A stretch of 64,000 nt of DNA from MED-G116 sp038107835 (GTDB taxonomy: Bacteria > Pseudomonadota > Alphaproteobacteria > Puniceispirillales > Puniceispirillaceae): NCBI GenBank assembly GCA_038107835.1, contig JAYNHH010000001.1:141330-205329 (forward strand), in the 5' to 3' direction. How positions within the stretch are numbered: the stretch's first letter is position 1; every line of letters begins with the position of its first letter. The notes beneath the pieces were generated by a model that was not told the origin of the DNA, ran no database searches, and was given only the letters and a program-made list of their open reading frames with translations. The position numbers and the translations under genes are program-made. Positions 17,036 to 25,056 of this stretch are shown here, one piece after another.

Positions 17036-17950
17036 ATGAGCCAGATTGAAGAAATTCGCGCCTTCGTTATGGTGGTTGAGACAGGCAGTCTGACCCAGGC
17101 TGCAGAGCGGCTTGGTATAGCGGTTTCCGCTGTCAGCCGGCGCCTGAAGGATCTGGAATTACGATTGGGTGCCCCGCTTATCCAGCGCACAACTCGCCGC
17201 ATGTATCTTAACGAGGTCGGACAGGGGTTTTATGACCGTTGCAAGGCTGTGCTTGATGAGCTTGAAGCCGCGCAACAGGAGGTTCTTAATTCTGGTGGCG
17301 CGCTAAATGGTGTTTTGCGGATCAGTACGCCGCTTTCCTTTGGCGTCGCACATATGTCGGGCGCCATTGCCCAATTTATGCATGCGCATCCAGAAATTCG
17401 CATTGAAATGGATTTGTCCGACAAGCGGGTCGATCTGGTGGCAGAAGGATTTGACTTGGCCATCAGGATTGGTGTTCTTTCAGACTCAAGTCTGATTGCC
17501 AAGAAAATTTCCTGGGTGAAGAAAATCCCCTGTGCTGCACCTGACTTTCTTGAGCGCTACCCGAAAATCACGAGGCCGGAGGATCTGATGGACGCTCCTG
17601 CGCTTGTCTATTCAAACGACAAATCTCCGGCCGATTGGGGCTATACTGCGCCTGACGGCAAGTCGGGCGTCATGCGGGTTAACCCAAAACTGACAGCTTC
17701 AAATGGCGATGTGCTGCGGGAAGCGGCGATTGCCGGACTCGGCATTACCTGCCTGCCCAGCTTTTTGCACTATGATGCGATCAACAACGGCCTGTTGCGG
17801 CCAGTCCTGTCGGACTATGACTGGACGGGCTTTGATGTGTTTGCGGTGTATCCCAAGACAACGATTCTGCCGAAGCGAACACGCGCCTTTGTTGATTTCA
17901 TGGCATCGCGCTATGGGAAAGATCCGGTCTGGAACAAGATTCATGCCTAG
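17036..17950 (+). CDS. LysR family transcriptional regulator
   Basis: 304 residues. The N-terminal winged helix-turn-helix is clear: EIRAFVMVVETGSLTQAAERLGIAVSAVSRRLKDLE. The effector domain follows from about residue 90 with the periplasmic-binding-protein-like fold (LRISTPLSFGVAHM, KRVDLVAEGFDLAIRIG). It resembles the CrgA/DmlR-like subgroup. The divergent position next to azoR suggests it controls that gene in response to quinones or electrophiles; this is inference. Confidence 0.93.
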   Translation: MSQIEEIRAFVMVVETGSLTQAAERLGIAVSAVSRRLKDLELRLGAPLIQRTTRRMYLNEVGQGFYDRCKAVLDELEAAQQEVLNSGGALNGVLRISTPLSFGVAHMSGAIAQFMHAHPEIRIEMDLSDKRVDLVAEGFDLAIRIGVLSDSSLIAKKISWVKKIPCAAPDFLERYPKITRPEDLMDAPALVYSNDKSPADWGYTAPDGKSGVMRVNPKLTASNGDVLREAAIAGLGITCLPSFLHYDAINNGLLRPVLSDYDWTGFDVFAVYPKTTILPKRTRAFVDFMASRYGKDPVWNKIHA

Positions 17951-17995
17951 GTTGCCTGGTTGGCAGGATGGCTTGATCTGGTCTTGATTATTTCA

Positions 17996-18169
17996 TTTCG
18001 CGGAAAATTCTTTTCATTTACGCACTCTTTATCGCGAAAAACGCAAGGGTTACCCTCTTTCTGGGTTTGGCGGTGAATGCCGCAAAGTTTGTGTGATGGC
18101 ACCCACACAAACCCTGACTCATCCTTCAGTCAGGGCAGACTAAAGAGGCGCGAAAGCGCCTCTTTTTTT
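17996..18169 (+). ncRNA. Candidate structured RNA ending in an intrinsic terminator
   Basis: The gap between the lysR and VOC genes holds no good gene but a chain of exact stem-loops. 18066-18086 has TTT/AAA plus GCGG/CCGC around a 6-base loop with one bulge. 18087-18112 has GTTTGTGTG with CACACAAAC. 18112-18135 has CCCTGACT with AGTCAGGG. 18142-18165 is a terminator hairpin with a GAAA tetraloop. A further 7-bp pair (TTTCGCG/CGCGAAA) lies at 17996-18039. The adjacent hairpins with no unpaired space suggest a stacked, folded RNA: a small RNA or a leader/riboswitch for the VOC gene that starts 45 bases after the T-run. I recognise no known RNA family. Confidence 0.5.
18142..18169 (+). terminator. 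Intrinsic terminator
   Basis: AAAGAGGCGC, a GAAA tetraloop and GCGCCTCTTT give a 10-bp perfect stem followed by more T residues (seven T in a row at 18163-18169). It ends the candidate RNA or the lysR transcript. Confidence 0.92.
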
Positions 18170-18214
18170 GCGTGGGCGCTTGCTGGCATTTATTACTGCG
18201 CCTAGAATTTGGAG

Positions 18215-18568
18215 ATGCTGGAACACCACAAAATCGATTATGTGGAATTCCCCTCTGCTGATCTTGATAGAACGAAAGCATTTTTCGTCGCAGCTTTTGG
18301 CTGGGAGTTCGAGGATTTCGGCGCTGACTACACCGCCTTTTCCGGTGCCGGGTTGAATGGCGGGTTCTTTGCCGCAGATTGCGCCAGCCGAACAGCAGTC
18401 GGCGCGTGCCTGATTGTATTCTACAGCGAGGCGCTTGAGACAAGCCTGACGCATCTTGATGCGTGTGGAGCGCGGATTGTCAAACCCATTTTTGCCTTTC
18501 CGGGAGGCCGGCGGTTCCATTTTGAAGAGCTGATGGGAAATGAATTCGCGGTTTGGTCTGATAAATAG
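18215..18568 (+). CDS. VOC (glyoxalase/bleomycin-resistance) family protein
   Basis: 117 residues, the length of a single VOC domain pair as in small YAP-like members. Signature: KIDYVEFPSADLDRTKAFF at the start of the first beta-alpha-beta repeat, and a second repeat with RRFHFEELMGNEFAVWSD, where the glutamate is a typical metal ligand. It could be a lyase, a dioxygenase or a binding protein; nothing more specific can be read. The ribosome site is poor: GGAG directly abuts ATG, and a TTG at 18209 is the alternative start. The structured RNA and terminator immediately upstream may control it. Confidence 0.75.
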   Translation: MLEHHKIDYVEFPSADLDRTKAFFVAAFGWEFEDFGADYTAFSGAGLNGGFFAADCASRTAVGACLIVFYSEALETSLTHLDACGARIVKPIFAFPGGRRFHFEELMGNEFAVWSDK

Positions 18569-18608
18569 AATATAATTGGCACTGACTTCCTGCCAGGGAA
18601 AAAATCTT

Positions 18609-18672
18609 GCATAGCCAATTGGATGGCGTCACATTTGGACGCATAGCCATTTGGATGGCGTCACATTTGGAC
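18609..18672. repeat. Tandem 32-bp duplication built of four 16-bp-spaced boxes
   Basis: Two adjacent 32-bp copies (18609-18640 and 18641-18672) differ at one base. Within them CA(T/A)TTGGA occurs four times at exactly 16-bp intervals (starting 18616, 18632, 18648, 18664). The last box ends 22 bp before the persulfide dioxygenase ATG. The regular phasing and the position at the promoter/leader suggest a multi-site operator. Confidence 0.75.
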
Positions 18673-18693
18673 ATTGTCATCTTGGAGGTCGTT

Positions 18694-19704
18694 ATGATTT
18701 TTCGTCAGCTTTTCGACAGCACATCATCAACCTACACCTACCTCATTGCCAGCAGAAAGGGCGGCGAGGCACTTATGATCGACCCGGTCTTCGAAAGGAC
18801 CGATCACTATCTCAGACTGCTGGAAGAATTGGATCTCAAGCTGGTAAAGGTTGTGGACACACATGTTCATGCCGATCACGTCTCGGCGATGGCGGCATTG
18901 CGTGATCACACGAACTGCGTGACTGTTATGGGCGAGCAATCACCGGTGGATGTTGTTTCAATGCGGGTTTCGGACGCCGAAAAGGTGACCATCGAAGGCT
19001 TCTCGATGACGGCCATGTACACGCCTGGCCATACTGATGACAGCTATTGTTTTCGCACTGACGATCGGGTTTTTACGGGTGATACCCTGCTGATCCGGGG
19101 AACGGGCCGGACAGATTTTCAAAATGGTGATCCGGGTCTGCAGTATGAGTCGCTTTTTGACGGGCTGCTGAAGCTGCCAGAAACTCTGCTCGTGTATCCT
19201 GCCCATGATTACAAGGGCGATACGGTCTCGACTCTGGCTGAGGAGAAGGCGTTTAACCCGCGTCTGCAGGTTGGTTCGCGCCAGGAATATGTCGATTTGA
19301 TGAATAATCTGAAATTGGCCAATCCAAAGATGATGGACGTCGCCGTTCCGGAAAATCAGCGGATGGGGCTGAATCTTGAGCGGCAGCGCGAGGTGCCCTG
19401 CGTCGATGCTGACGGGGTGATCAGCAATGCTGACGAGCGATATCTGATGGTTGACCTGCGCGAGGATGGTGAGCGTGTGAAGCATGGGGTGATCCCAAAC
19501 TCGATTCACGCGCCCTATAGCCGTCTGGACCAGCATCTTGAGATGTTGTCTCATGCGTCGAGCAAGCAGATCGTCTTTTATTGTGCAGCCGGTGAACGTA
19601 GCGCCATGGCGGTGAAACTCGCTGGCGGCAGTGGGGTGAGGGATTGTGCGCATCTGCCGGGTGGTTATGAGGCTTGGTTGCGGGCTGGTGGTGCAACCGA
19701 GTGA
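18694..19704 (+). CDS. Persulfide dioxygenase fused to a rhodanese domain
   Basis: 336 residues from ATG 18694, which has GGAGG upstream. Residues ~1-230 are a metallo-beta-lactamase domain of the ETHE1/Blh type: THVHADH, TPGHTDDSY, FTGDTLLIRGTGRTDFQ and VYPAHDYKG supply the mononuclear iron site. Residues ~245-336 are a rhodanese domain with the active-site loop CAAGERS. Such enzymes oxidise glutathione persulfide to sulfite, and the rhodanese half moves the sulfur to or from thiosulfate. The role is sulfide and persulfide detoxification in the cytoplasm. The repeat array upstream suggests specific regulation. Confidence 0.9.
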   Translation: MIFRQLFDSTSSTYTYLIASRKGGEALMIDPVFERTDHYLRLLEELDLKLVKVVDTHVHADHVSAMAALRDHTNCVTVMGEQSPVDVVSMRVSDAEKVTIEGFSMTAMYTPGHTDDSYCFRTDDRVFTGDTLLIRGTGRTDFQNGDPGLQYESLFDGLLKLPETLLVYPAHDYKGDTVSTLAEEKAFNPRLQVGSRQEYVDLMNNLKLANPKMMDVAVPENQRMGLNLERQREVPCVDADGVISNADERYLMVDLREDGERVKHGVIPNSIHAPYSRLDQHLEMLSHASSKQIVFYCAAGERSAMAVKLAGGSGVRDCAHLPGGYEAWLRAGGATE

Positions 19705-19755
19705 TGCCTGCCTGAAAATGACCGGTTGCATATTGCCCATTTGAGGAAACGGCAA

Positions 19756-21000
19756 ATGAAAACATCTGTGATTGTTGTTGGCGGCGGAATTGTCGGTGTC
19801 TGCAATGCCTTGGCTTTGCGTCAGGCAGGACACCAGGTGACGCTGATTGACCGCAAACAGCCAGGCCGTGAGACATCCTATGGCAATGCCGGCGTTTTAT
19901 CAGAATCTTCGATTATGGTGCTGAATAACCCAAATATGTTGCGCGCCCTGCCAAAGCTTCTGCTTGGAAAATCACTTGGCCTTCGCTATTCGCTGGCGTT
20001 TGTGGTGAAAAATCTTGGCTGGTTTCTCAAATTCCTGTCCTATTGCACACCGTCAAAAACGCGGGCGGCAGCTTTTGCCCTGCGCGCTTTACAACTATCC
20101 TCTCTAGCGCAGCATAAAAAATGGATTGCTGAGGCTGGTGCTGGACATCTTCTTCGTGAGGCTGCGTGGGTAAAGGCATTCCGTTCGGAGGCGAGTTTCG
20201 CCAAATATCGTGGTGAAATGGCGCTGATGGATGATATTGGTGTCAGCTACACAGTCTATGACAGAGAGCAGATCAGACAGATGGAGCCGGGATTGAAACC
20301 GGTTTACAGCAAGGCCGTGATCATGAATGAGACATGTGGTGTGACAAGTCCATCGGCATTGACTGATTCCTATGTAGCGCTGTTCGAGGCGGCTGGCGGG
20401 ACTGTTCATCGCGGTGATGTGTCTGGTTTATCCGGGGGGAAGGGTGGCTGGCAGGTTCTTATGGGTGAAGAGGTGTTGCGTGCTGAAAATTTGGTCATTG
20501 CAGCGGGTCCCTGGTCGTCGGAAGTTGCCGCTTGGCTTGGTTACAGGATTCCCATGGCCTGGGAGCGAGGATATCACCTGCATCTGCAACCGGGTGATGG
20601 ACCACAGCTTGGGCGGGCAATCTGCGATATGGATGGAGGGTATGCGATGGTGCCGACATTGCATGGTGTGCGCATTACCTCAGGGGTGGAAATCGCCGAG
20701 CGCGATGCGCCCCCCAATTATGATCAGATTATCGGATCTGTTGCCGACGCCCGAGATGCTCATGAGATGAAGGATGTCATTGATGAGGAGCCATGGATGG
20801 GACGTCGTCCAACACTCGCCGACTCGCTGCCGATGATTGATGCCGCACCGCGGCATGAGGGCCTATGGTTCAATTTTGGCCATCAGCATCTTGGCCTTTC
20901 CATGGCTCCGGGATCGGCGCTGTCAATCGTTGCGATGATCGAGGGTGATGAACCGCCCTTTGATGTGAATCCTTTTCGCGCAACCCGGTTTCCGATCTGA
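19756..21000 (+). CDS. FAD-dependent D-amino-acid dehydrogenase-like oxidoreductase (DadA-like)
   Basis: 414 residues of the DAO family. The dinucleotide-binding motif VIVVGGGIVGVCNALALRQ is at residues 5-23, with the ADP-ribose acidic end at LIDRK. Later segments GRETSYGNAGVLS, WERGYHLHL and the C-terminal GLWFNFGHQHLGLSMAPGS resemble DadA, which deaminates D-amino acids and passes electrons to the respiratory chain. ATG 19756 begins the first beta strand after GAGGAAACGGCAA. The next FAD oxidase starts 2 bp after its stop, so the pair is one transcription unit. Confidence 0.87.
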   Translation: MKTSVIVVGGGIVGVCNALALRQAGHQVTLIDRKQPGRETSYGNAGVLSESSIMVLNNPNMLRALPKLLLGKSLGLRYSLAFVVKNLGWFLKFLSYCTPSKTRAAAFALRALQLSSLAQHKKWIAEAGAGHLLREAAWVKAFRSEASFAKYRGEMALMDDIGVSYTVYDREQIRQMEPGLKPVYSKAVIMNETCGVTSPSALTDSYVALFEAAGGTVHRGDVSGLSGGKGGWQVLMGEEVLRAENLVIAAGPWSSEVAAWLGYRIPMAWERGYHLHLQPGDGPQLGRAICDMDGGYAMVPTLHGVRITSGVEIAERDAPPNYDQIIGSVADARDAHEMKDVIDEEPWMGRRPTLADSLPMIDAAPRHEGLWFNFGHQHLGLSMAPGSALSIVAMIEGDEPPFDVNPFRATRFPI

Positions 21001-21002
21001 CG

Positions 21003-22211
21003 ATGATCGGCAAGCTGGAAGATCCTCCGCATGACACATTTGACGTGGTGATTGTTGGTGGGGCGATGATCGGGTCTTCGGTGGCCTGGTTTTTGTCACA
21101 TAATGAGGATTTTGATGGCCGGATCCTTGTCGTTGAGCGTGATCCGACCTACGAACAGAGTTCAACAGCACATACCAACAGTTGCATGCGGCAACAGTTT
21201 TCGAGTGAATTGAACATTCGCATTTCACAATTTGCCGCAGAGTTTGTCCGTAACTTCAGGGATCACATGGGTGGCGATCCGGCCGTGCCTGATCTTCACG
21301 TGCATCATTTTGGATACATGTATTTGGCGGACAGTGAGACATTCGCATCCCGTCTGAGGGACAGTTACGCTGTTCAGGCAGCCTGTGGGGCGGCCACAAA
21401 GTTGATGTCACCTGATGAAATTGCTGCTGCCTACCCCTTTTACCAGCTGGATGACATTGTTCTAGGCAGTCACAACACAGTCGATGAGGGCTATTTCGAC
21501 GGTGCCACAATGTTTGACTGGTGGCGCCGCAAGGCGCGGCAGAAAGGTGTCTGCTACATCGCCAACGAGGTTGTTGATATGGGCAGCGATGCAGGCAGGG
21601 TGATCAGCGTCACGCTGGCGTCAGGTACCGTTATCAGGACTGGTACCGTGATCAATGCCGCGGGTCCACGCGCCGCCAAAGTGGCGCAGCTTGCCGGATT
21701 GGAGATTCCGGTCGAACCCCGGCCGCGCTATACCTTTGTGTTTGATGCTGCTGATCCACCTGACCGTGCCGTGCCGCTGACGATCGATCCATCAGGCGTG
21801 CATTTCCGGACAGATGGGCAATATTTCATGGCTGGCTGTCCCCCAATACAAGATGGTCCCGTTGATTGTGATGATTTCACGATGGATCACAGCCTGTGGG
21901 AGGAAAAGGCGTGGCCGGCCATTGCCAATCGTGTTCCTGCCTTTGAGAGAGTGAGGCTTGTCAATGGCTGGGTTGGCCATTACGCCTATAATCGCCTTGA
22001 CCAGAATGCCGTTGTTGGCCCGCATCCCGATTTGCCAAATTTCATTTTTGTTAATGGGTTCTCAGGTCACGGCTTCCAGCAGTCACCCGCGATGGGGCGC
22101 GGCGTCAGTGAGCTGGTTGCCTATGGTGAGTTTCGCAGTCTGGACATGACGCCACTCGGCGTAGAACGGATTATCGCCAGACGCCCGCTTGTCGAACATG
22201 CGGTCATTTGA
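21003..22211 (+). CDS. FAD-dependent oxidoreductase (DAO family)
   Basis: 402 residues with VVIVGGAMIGSSVAWFLS as the FAD-binding motif and HTNSCMRQQFSSELNIRISQ, resembling the FOXRED1/sarcosine-oxidase-beta-like branch. The C-terminal NFIFVNGFSGHGFQQSPAMGRGVSELV is the usual FAD-closing segment. Family members oxidise secondary amines or amino acids. Coupled expression with the DadA-like gene (2-bp spacing) suggests two steps or two substrates of one amine pathway. The substrate is unknown; sarcosine, N-methyl-amino acids and dimethylglycine are possibilities only. Confidence 0.85.
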   Translation: MIGKLEDPPHDTFDVVIVGGAMIGSSVAWFLSHNEDFDGRILVVERDPTYEQSSTAHTNSCMRQQFSSELNIRISQFAAEFVRNFRDHMGGDPAVPDLHVHHFGYMYLADSETFASRLRDSYAVQAACGAATKLMSPDEIAAAYPFYQLDDIVLGSHNTVDEGYFDGATMFDWWRRKARQKGVCYIANEVVDMGSDAGRVISVTLASGTVIRTGTVINAAGPRAAKVAQLAGLEIPVEPRPRYTFVFDAADPPDRAVPLTIDPSGVHFRTDGQYFMAGCPPIQDGPVDCDDFTMDHSLWEEKAWPAIANRVPAFERVRLVNGWVGHYAYNRLDQNAVVGPHPDLPNFIFVNGFSGHGFQQSPAMGRGVSELVAYGEFRSLDMTPLGVERIIARRPLVEHAVI

Positions 22212-22240
22212 TCGCACTCTTTTGCCTGTCTTTGGGCGGA

Positions 22241-23161
22241 TTACAGAGTAAGGACCCCTGTAATCACTGGAACGCAGCTTCCGGTCAAAATGGGTGGATC
22301 TGTTCGGCCCGCCACCTTTGCTACCGTCACATGCAGTCGGCTGGGACGTCCCATGTCATCACCCTGATGGATGGCGAAGTCGAATTTCCCATCGCTGACT
22401 GGGGCCAGTTCTGCCAGCAACGCCCCAAGCGCGGTCGCGGCACTGCCGGTCGCCGGGTCTTCAGGTATACCGCCAAGTGGGGCAAACATCCGGGCGTGCA
22501 GGATGCCGTCATCAGCTTCAAAGAAAACGAGCAGAGAAAAAAAATCACCCTCATAGCCATAATTCTCGTCCATTTTGGCAAACTGTCCATTATCCACCAC
22601 ACAGGCAGTGAGGGCTTCACGGCTTTTCACTTCGGCAATGGCAAAAGGAACGCCTGTACCAGCAACAATTGGTTCTGTCCTGCTGCTTTTAATCGCCCGT
22701 AGATTGAGATTGACAGCCGCAGCAATCAGCTCAGCTGGCATTGTCTGGCCTTTGGTGATCGGTTGCGGTGCCGTGATTGATATGGTTTCGATGACGCCAG
22801 CTCGGTTGCGGTTGGGAAGGATTTTTACAAGGCCGGCCATCTCCTCGAAGATCAGCAAATCGCCATCTGTTGATCCCGGGATAAGGTCCGGCTGTGAAGC
22901 GAGAAGATAGCCCGTTCCAACATTTGGATGTCCGGCGAAGGGCATTTCATTCTGCGGCGTGAAAATCCGCACCTTTGCGGCATTGCCCGGATCATCGGGC
23001 GGCAGAACGAAAGTTGTTTCAGAATAGTTCATCTCCGCAGCAATTTTCCGCATATCAGCATCGCTGATGCCACGTGCATCGGTGAAAATGGCAAGGGGAT
23101 TGCCGCCGAATACATGGTCAGTAAACACATCCACGGTTTGAAACTTTTGCTGTTTGGCCAT
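22241..23161 (-). CDS. PhzF family isomerase/epimerase-like protein
   Basis: 306 residues with two similar domains of the diaminopimelate-epimerase-like fold. The opening FQTVDVFTDHVFGGNPLAIF and MNYSETTFVLPP are family hallmarks; the glutamate in SETTF (about residue 48) corresponds to the catalytic acid of PhzF. The C-terminal half has EDPATGSAATALGALLAE. PhzF isomerises a phenazine precursor, but most homologues are outside phenazine clusters and have unknown substrates. No phenazine genes are nearby, so only the fold is assigned. It is convergent with the FAD oxidase gene. Confidence 0.9.
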   Translation of the reverse strand: MAKQQKFQTVDVFTDHVFGGNPLAIFTDARGISDADMRKIAAEMNYSETTFVLPPDDPGNAAKVRIFTPQNEMPFAGHPNVGTGYLLASQPDLIPGSTDGDLLIFEEMAGLVKILPNRNRAGVIETISITAPQPITKGQTMPAELIAAAVNLNLRAIKSSRTEPIVAGTGVPFAIAEVKSREALTACVVDNGQFAKMDENYGYEGDFFSLLVFFEADDGILHARMFAPLGGIPEDPATGSAATALGALLAELAPVSDGKFDFAIHQGDDMGRPSRLHVTVAKVAGRTDPPILTGSCVPVITGVLTL

Positions 23162-23343
23162 CTTTCACCCTAATTTCCGAGTGCTGTTAAAGTGGACGTT
23201 CACGCAATCAACACCGTGATGGATATTGATCCAAGGTGAATCTTAACCGGCTTTAGACTTTTCTCGTAGTCGAACTTTTCCTGCGTTGCAGACAGGATGG
23301 AACCAAGCGAGATAGCGATAGCCAAGATGGACACAGGCACAAC

Positions 23344-23739
23344 ATGAATTTTCAACCGCTTTTGGAATCGGCCCAACCCATTACGGTACATGCCATGGCG
23401 GCGATGTTGGCAGTTGGCCTTGGTGGGTTGCAGTTTGTCCTGCCAAAAGGGTCACGCCTGCACCGGTGGCTTGGTTATGCCTGGGTCGCACTGATGGCTT
23501 CGGTTGCCATCACGGGGCTGCTCATTCATGAAATCCGCATGGTTGGCCCCTTCAGCCCCATTCACCTTCTCTCCCTTTTCGTGCTAACCACATTGTTCTG
23601 GGCTGTCAGAGCGGCAAGGCAGGGGCTTGTCAGCCGCCACCGCAGGGCAATGATAATGCTTTATGTCTTTGGGCTTTTGCTTGCCGGAGCCTTTACATTT
23701 TTACCGGGTCGTATGATGCATGTCATGTTGACCGGATAA
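23344..23739 (+). CDS. DUF2306-like small membrane protein
   Basis: 131 residues with four hydrophobic segments. The spacing of histidines (VHAMAAMLAVGLGG, HRWLGYAWV, HLLSLFVL, SRHRRAMIMLYVFGLLLAGAFTF) matches DUF2306/YozB-type proteins, which may bind heme or quinone through these residues. No function is established. No strong ribosome site is visible before ATG 23344. It stands alone between phzF (divergent, 182 bp) and the tct operon. Confidence 0.7.
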   Translation: MNFQPLLESAQPITVHAMAAMLAVGLGGLQFVLPKGSRLHRWLGYAWVALMASVAITGLLIHEIRMVGPFSPIHLLSLFVLTTLFWAVRAARQGLVSRHRRAMIMLYVFGLLLAGAFTFLPGRMMHVMLTG

Positions 23740-23775
23740 TAATATGGTCCTGCCGCACGATCGCATTTGTCGCAA

Positions 23776-23803
23776 TTGACAGACGCACCCGAATATCTAC
23801 AGT
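23776..23803 (+). promoter_or_regulatory. Candidate promoter of the tctCBA operon
   Basis: A consensus -35 box TTGACA (23776-23781) is followed after 16 bp by TACAGT (23798-23803), about 100 bp before tctC. Another AT-rich -10-like stretch (TTAATATG) lies near 23851. The assignment is by similarity to sigma-70 promoters only. Confidence 0.4.
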
Positions 23804-23902
23804 AATTTTTAGGCAATCACGCTCCACGGCTATCGTTAGGTGGGGATAACTTAATATGCTGGTTGTAAAAAAGCACACGCAATGTGCAAATGGAGGAAAC
23901 AA

Positions 23903-24919
23903 ATGAAGAATTATATTGGACTCTCAGCCCTCGCCGGTTTGCTTGTCTTGGCAAGTGGCACGGCGGGTGCTTTCGAATGTAAGGTCAAGGAAGCAACCAT
24001 GGCAAAGCCTGATGGCTTTCCGTCACGCGCTTTGACAATGATTGTACCCTATGGTCCAGCCGGTGGTTCTGGACAGGTTGCGGCTGCCATGGCCGAAGCG
24101 GTGACTGGCCACACTGATGTGGCGATCAACCGTGATCACAAGCCAGGTGGGTCAGGCACTGTTGGTATGACTGCCTATATGGCGGCACCTGCTGATGGAT
24201 ATAACGTGCTTGAGCATATTGATGACGCGTCATCAGCACATGCGCTTGATTCCTCGCGGCCAAACCCTGCAGCGGATTTGATTCCCCTCGTGGTGTCTCA
24301 GGTCACATTTTCGCAGGTTTACATCCGCTCGAATGAGACCCGTTACACGGATTGGCAATCATTCGTGGAATGGGTGAAAGCCCAAGACGGCAAGGCAACC
24401 ATTGCCAATGTGTCCAAGGAAGGTTCGATGGAACGGGTAACGATGAAATTCATCACCGATGCCACCGGCATGGAAATCCAGCAGATCTCGTTTGACAAGG
24501 GTGCGCCGCGCTATGGCGCCTTACTTGGCGGCCAGGTCGACGCGTTGTTTGAGCAGCCAGGTGACGTTCGCAAGTTCCTTGATGCTGGCAATTTCAAGCC
24601 GATCCTGACGATCTTCAATGAGCGTCCGGGTGTGTTTGCTGATGTGCCGACCCACAAGGAAATGGGAATGGATTTTGAGCCGCTTCTGCGCTTCCGCGGG
24701 TTCTATGTTCACAAGGATGCGCCTGCTGACCGCGTCAAATGGCTTCAGTGGGCCTTCCAGCGTGGCTATTGCCAGGACAGCTATCAGGCATTCAACGAAT
24801 CAAAATTCATGAATGTGATCGATAGCTACCGCGATACTGCTGGCGCGATTGATTTGATCAATGCCAGCGTCGATCAATATCGTGAGGTCTATAAGAGCAT
24901 GGGAATGGACGTGAAGTAG
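23903..24919 (+). CDS. tctC: Tripartite tricarboxylate transporter, binding protein (TctC)
   Basis: 338 residues from ATG 23903 (GGAGG eight bases upstream). Residues 1-23 are a signal peptide ending GTAGA. The mature protein has the TctC pattern: FPSRALTMIVPYGPAGGSGQVA, the ligand-loop PGGSGTVGM and AAPADGYNV. It captures a carboxylate or sulfonate in the periplasm and delivers it to TctAB. Together with the sulfoacetate-type enzymes downstream it probably binds sulfoacetate, which is inference. It is followed by a stem-loop that may raise its mRNA level relative to tctBA. Confidence 0.88.
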   Translation: MKNYIGLSALAGLLVLASGTAGAFECKVKEATMAKPDGFPSRALTMIVPYGPAGGSGQVAAAMAEAVTGHTDVAINRDHKPGGSGTVGMTAYMAAPADGYNVLEHIDDASSAHALDSSRPNPAADLIPLVVSQVTFSQVYIRSNETRYTDWQSFVEWVKAQDGKATIANVSKEGSMERVTMKFITDATGMEIQQISFDKGAPRYGALLGGQVDALFEQPGDVRKFLDAGNFKPILTIFNERPGVFADVPTHKEMGMDFEPLLRFRGFYVHKDAPADRVKWLQWAFQRGYCQDSYQAFNESKFMNVIDSYRDTAGAIDLINASVDQYREVYKSMGMDVK

Positions 24920-24948
24920 CACGGGCCATAGATATTGGTTTTGATCCA

Positions 24949-24980
24949 GATACCACCCGGCGTGACGGTTGGGTGGTATC
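24949..24980 (+). repeat. Stem-loop between tctC and tctB
   Basis: GATACCACCC and GGGTGGTATC form a perfect 10-bp stem with a 12-base loop, 30 bases after tctC. No T-run follows. Such hairpins after binding-protein genes often act as mRNA stabilisers or partial terminators. Confidence 0.7.
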
Positions 24981-25056
24981 ACTTAGATTAATCAATGGTT
25001 CACTCGAATTTCGATTTTCAACCGCAATATGTTCACTGAGTAGCCGGTAGTATGAT

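Noticed and set aside
18958..19833. A 291-codon minus-strand frame opposite the persulfide dioxygenase
   Set aside because: Shadow of a motif-complete gene.
23200..23391. A 63-codon minus-strand frame with a hydrophobic stretch in the phzF-DUF2306 gap
   Set aside because: It overlaps the DUF2306 start, has no clear ribosome site and no similarity I recognise; the hydrophobic run is weak evidence alone.
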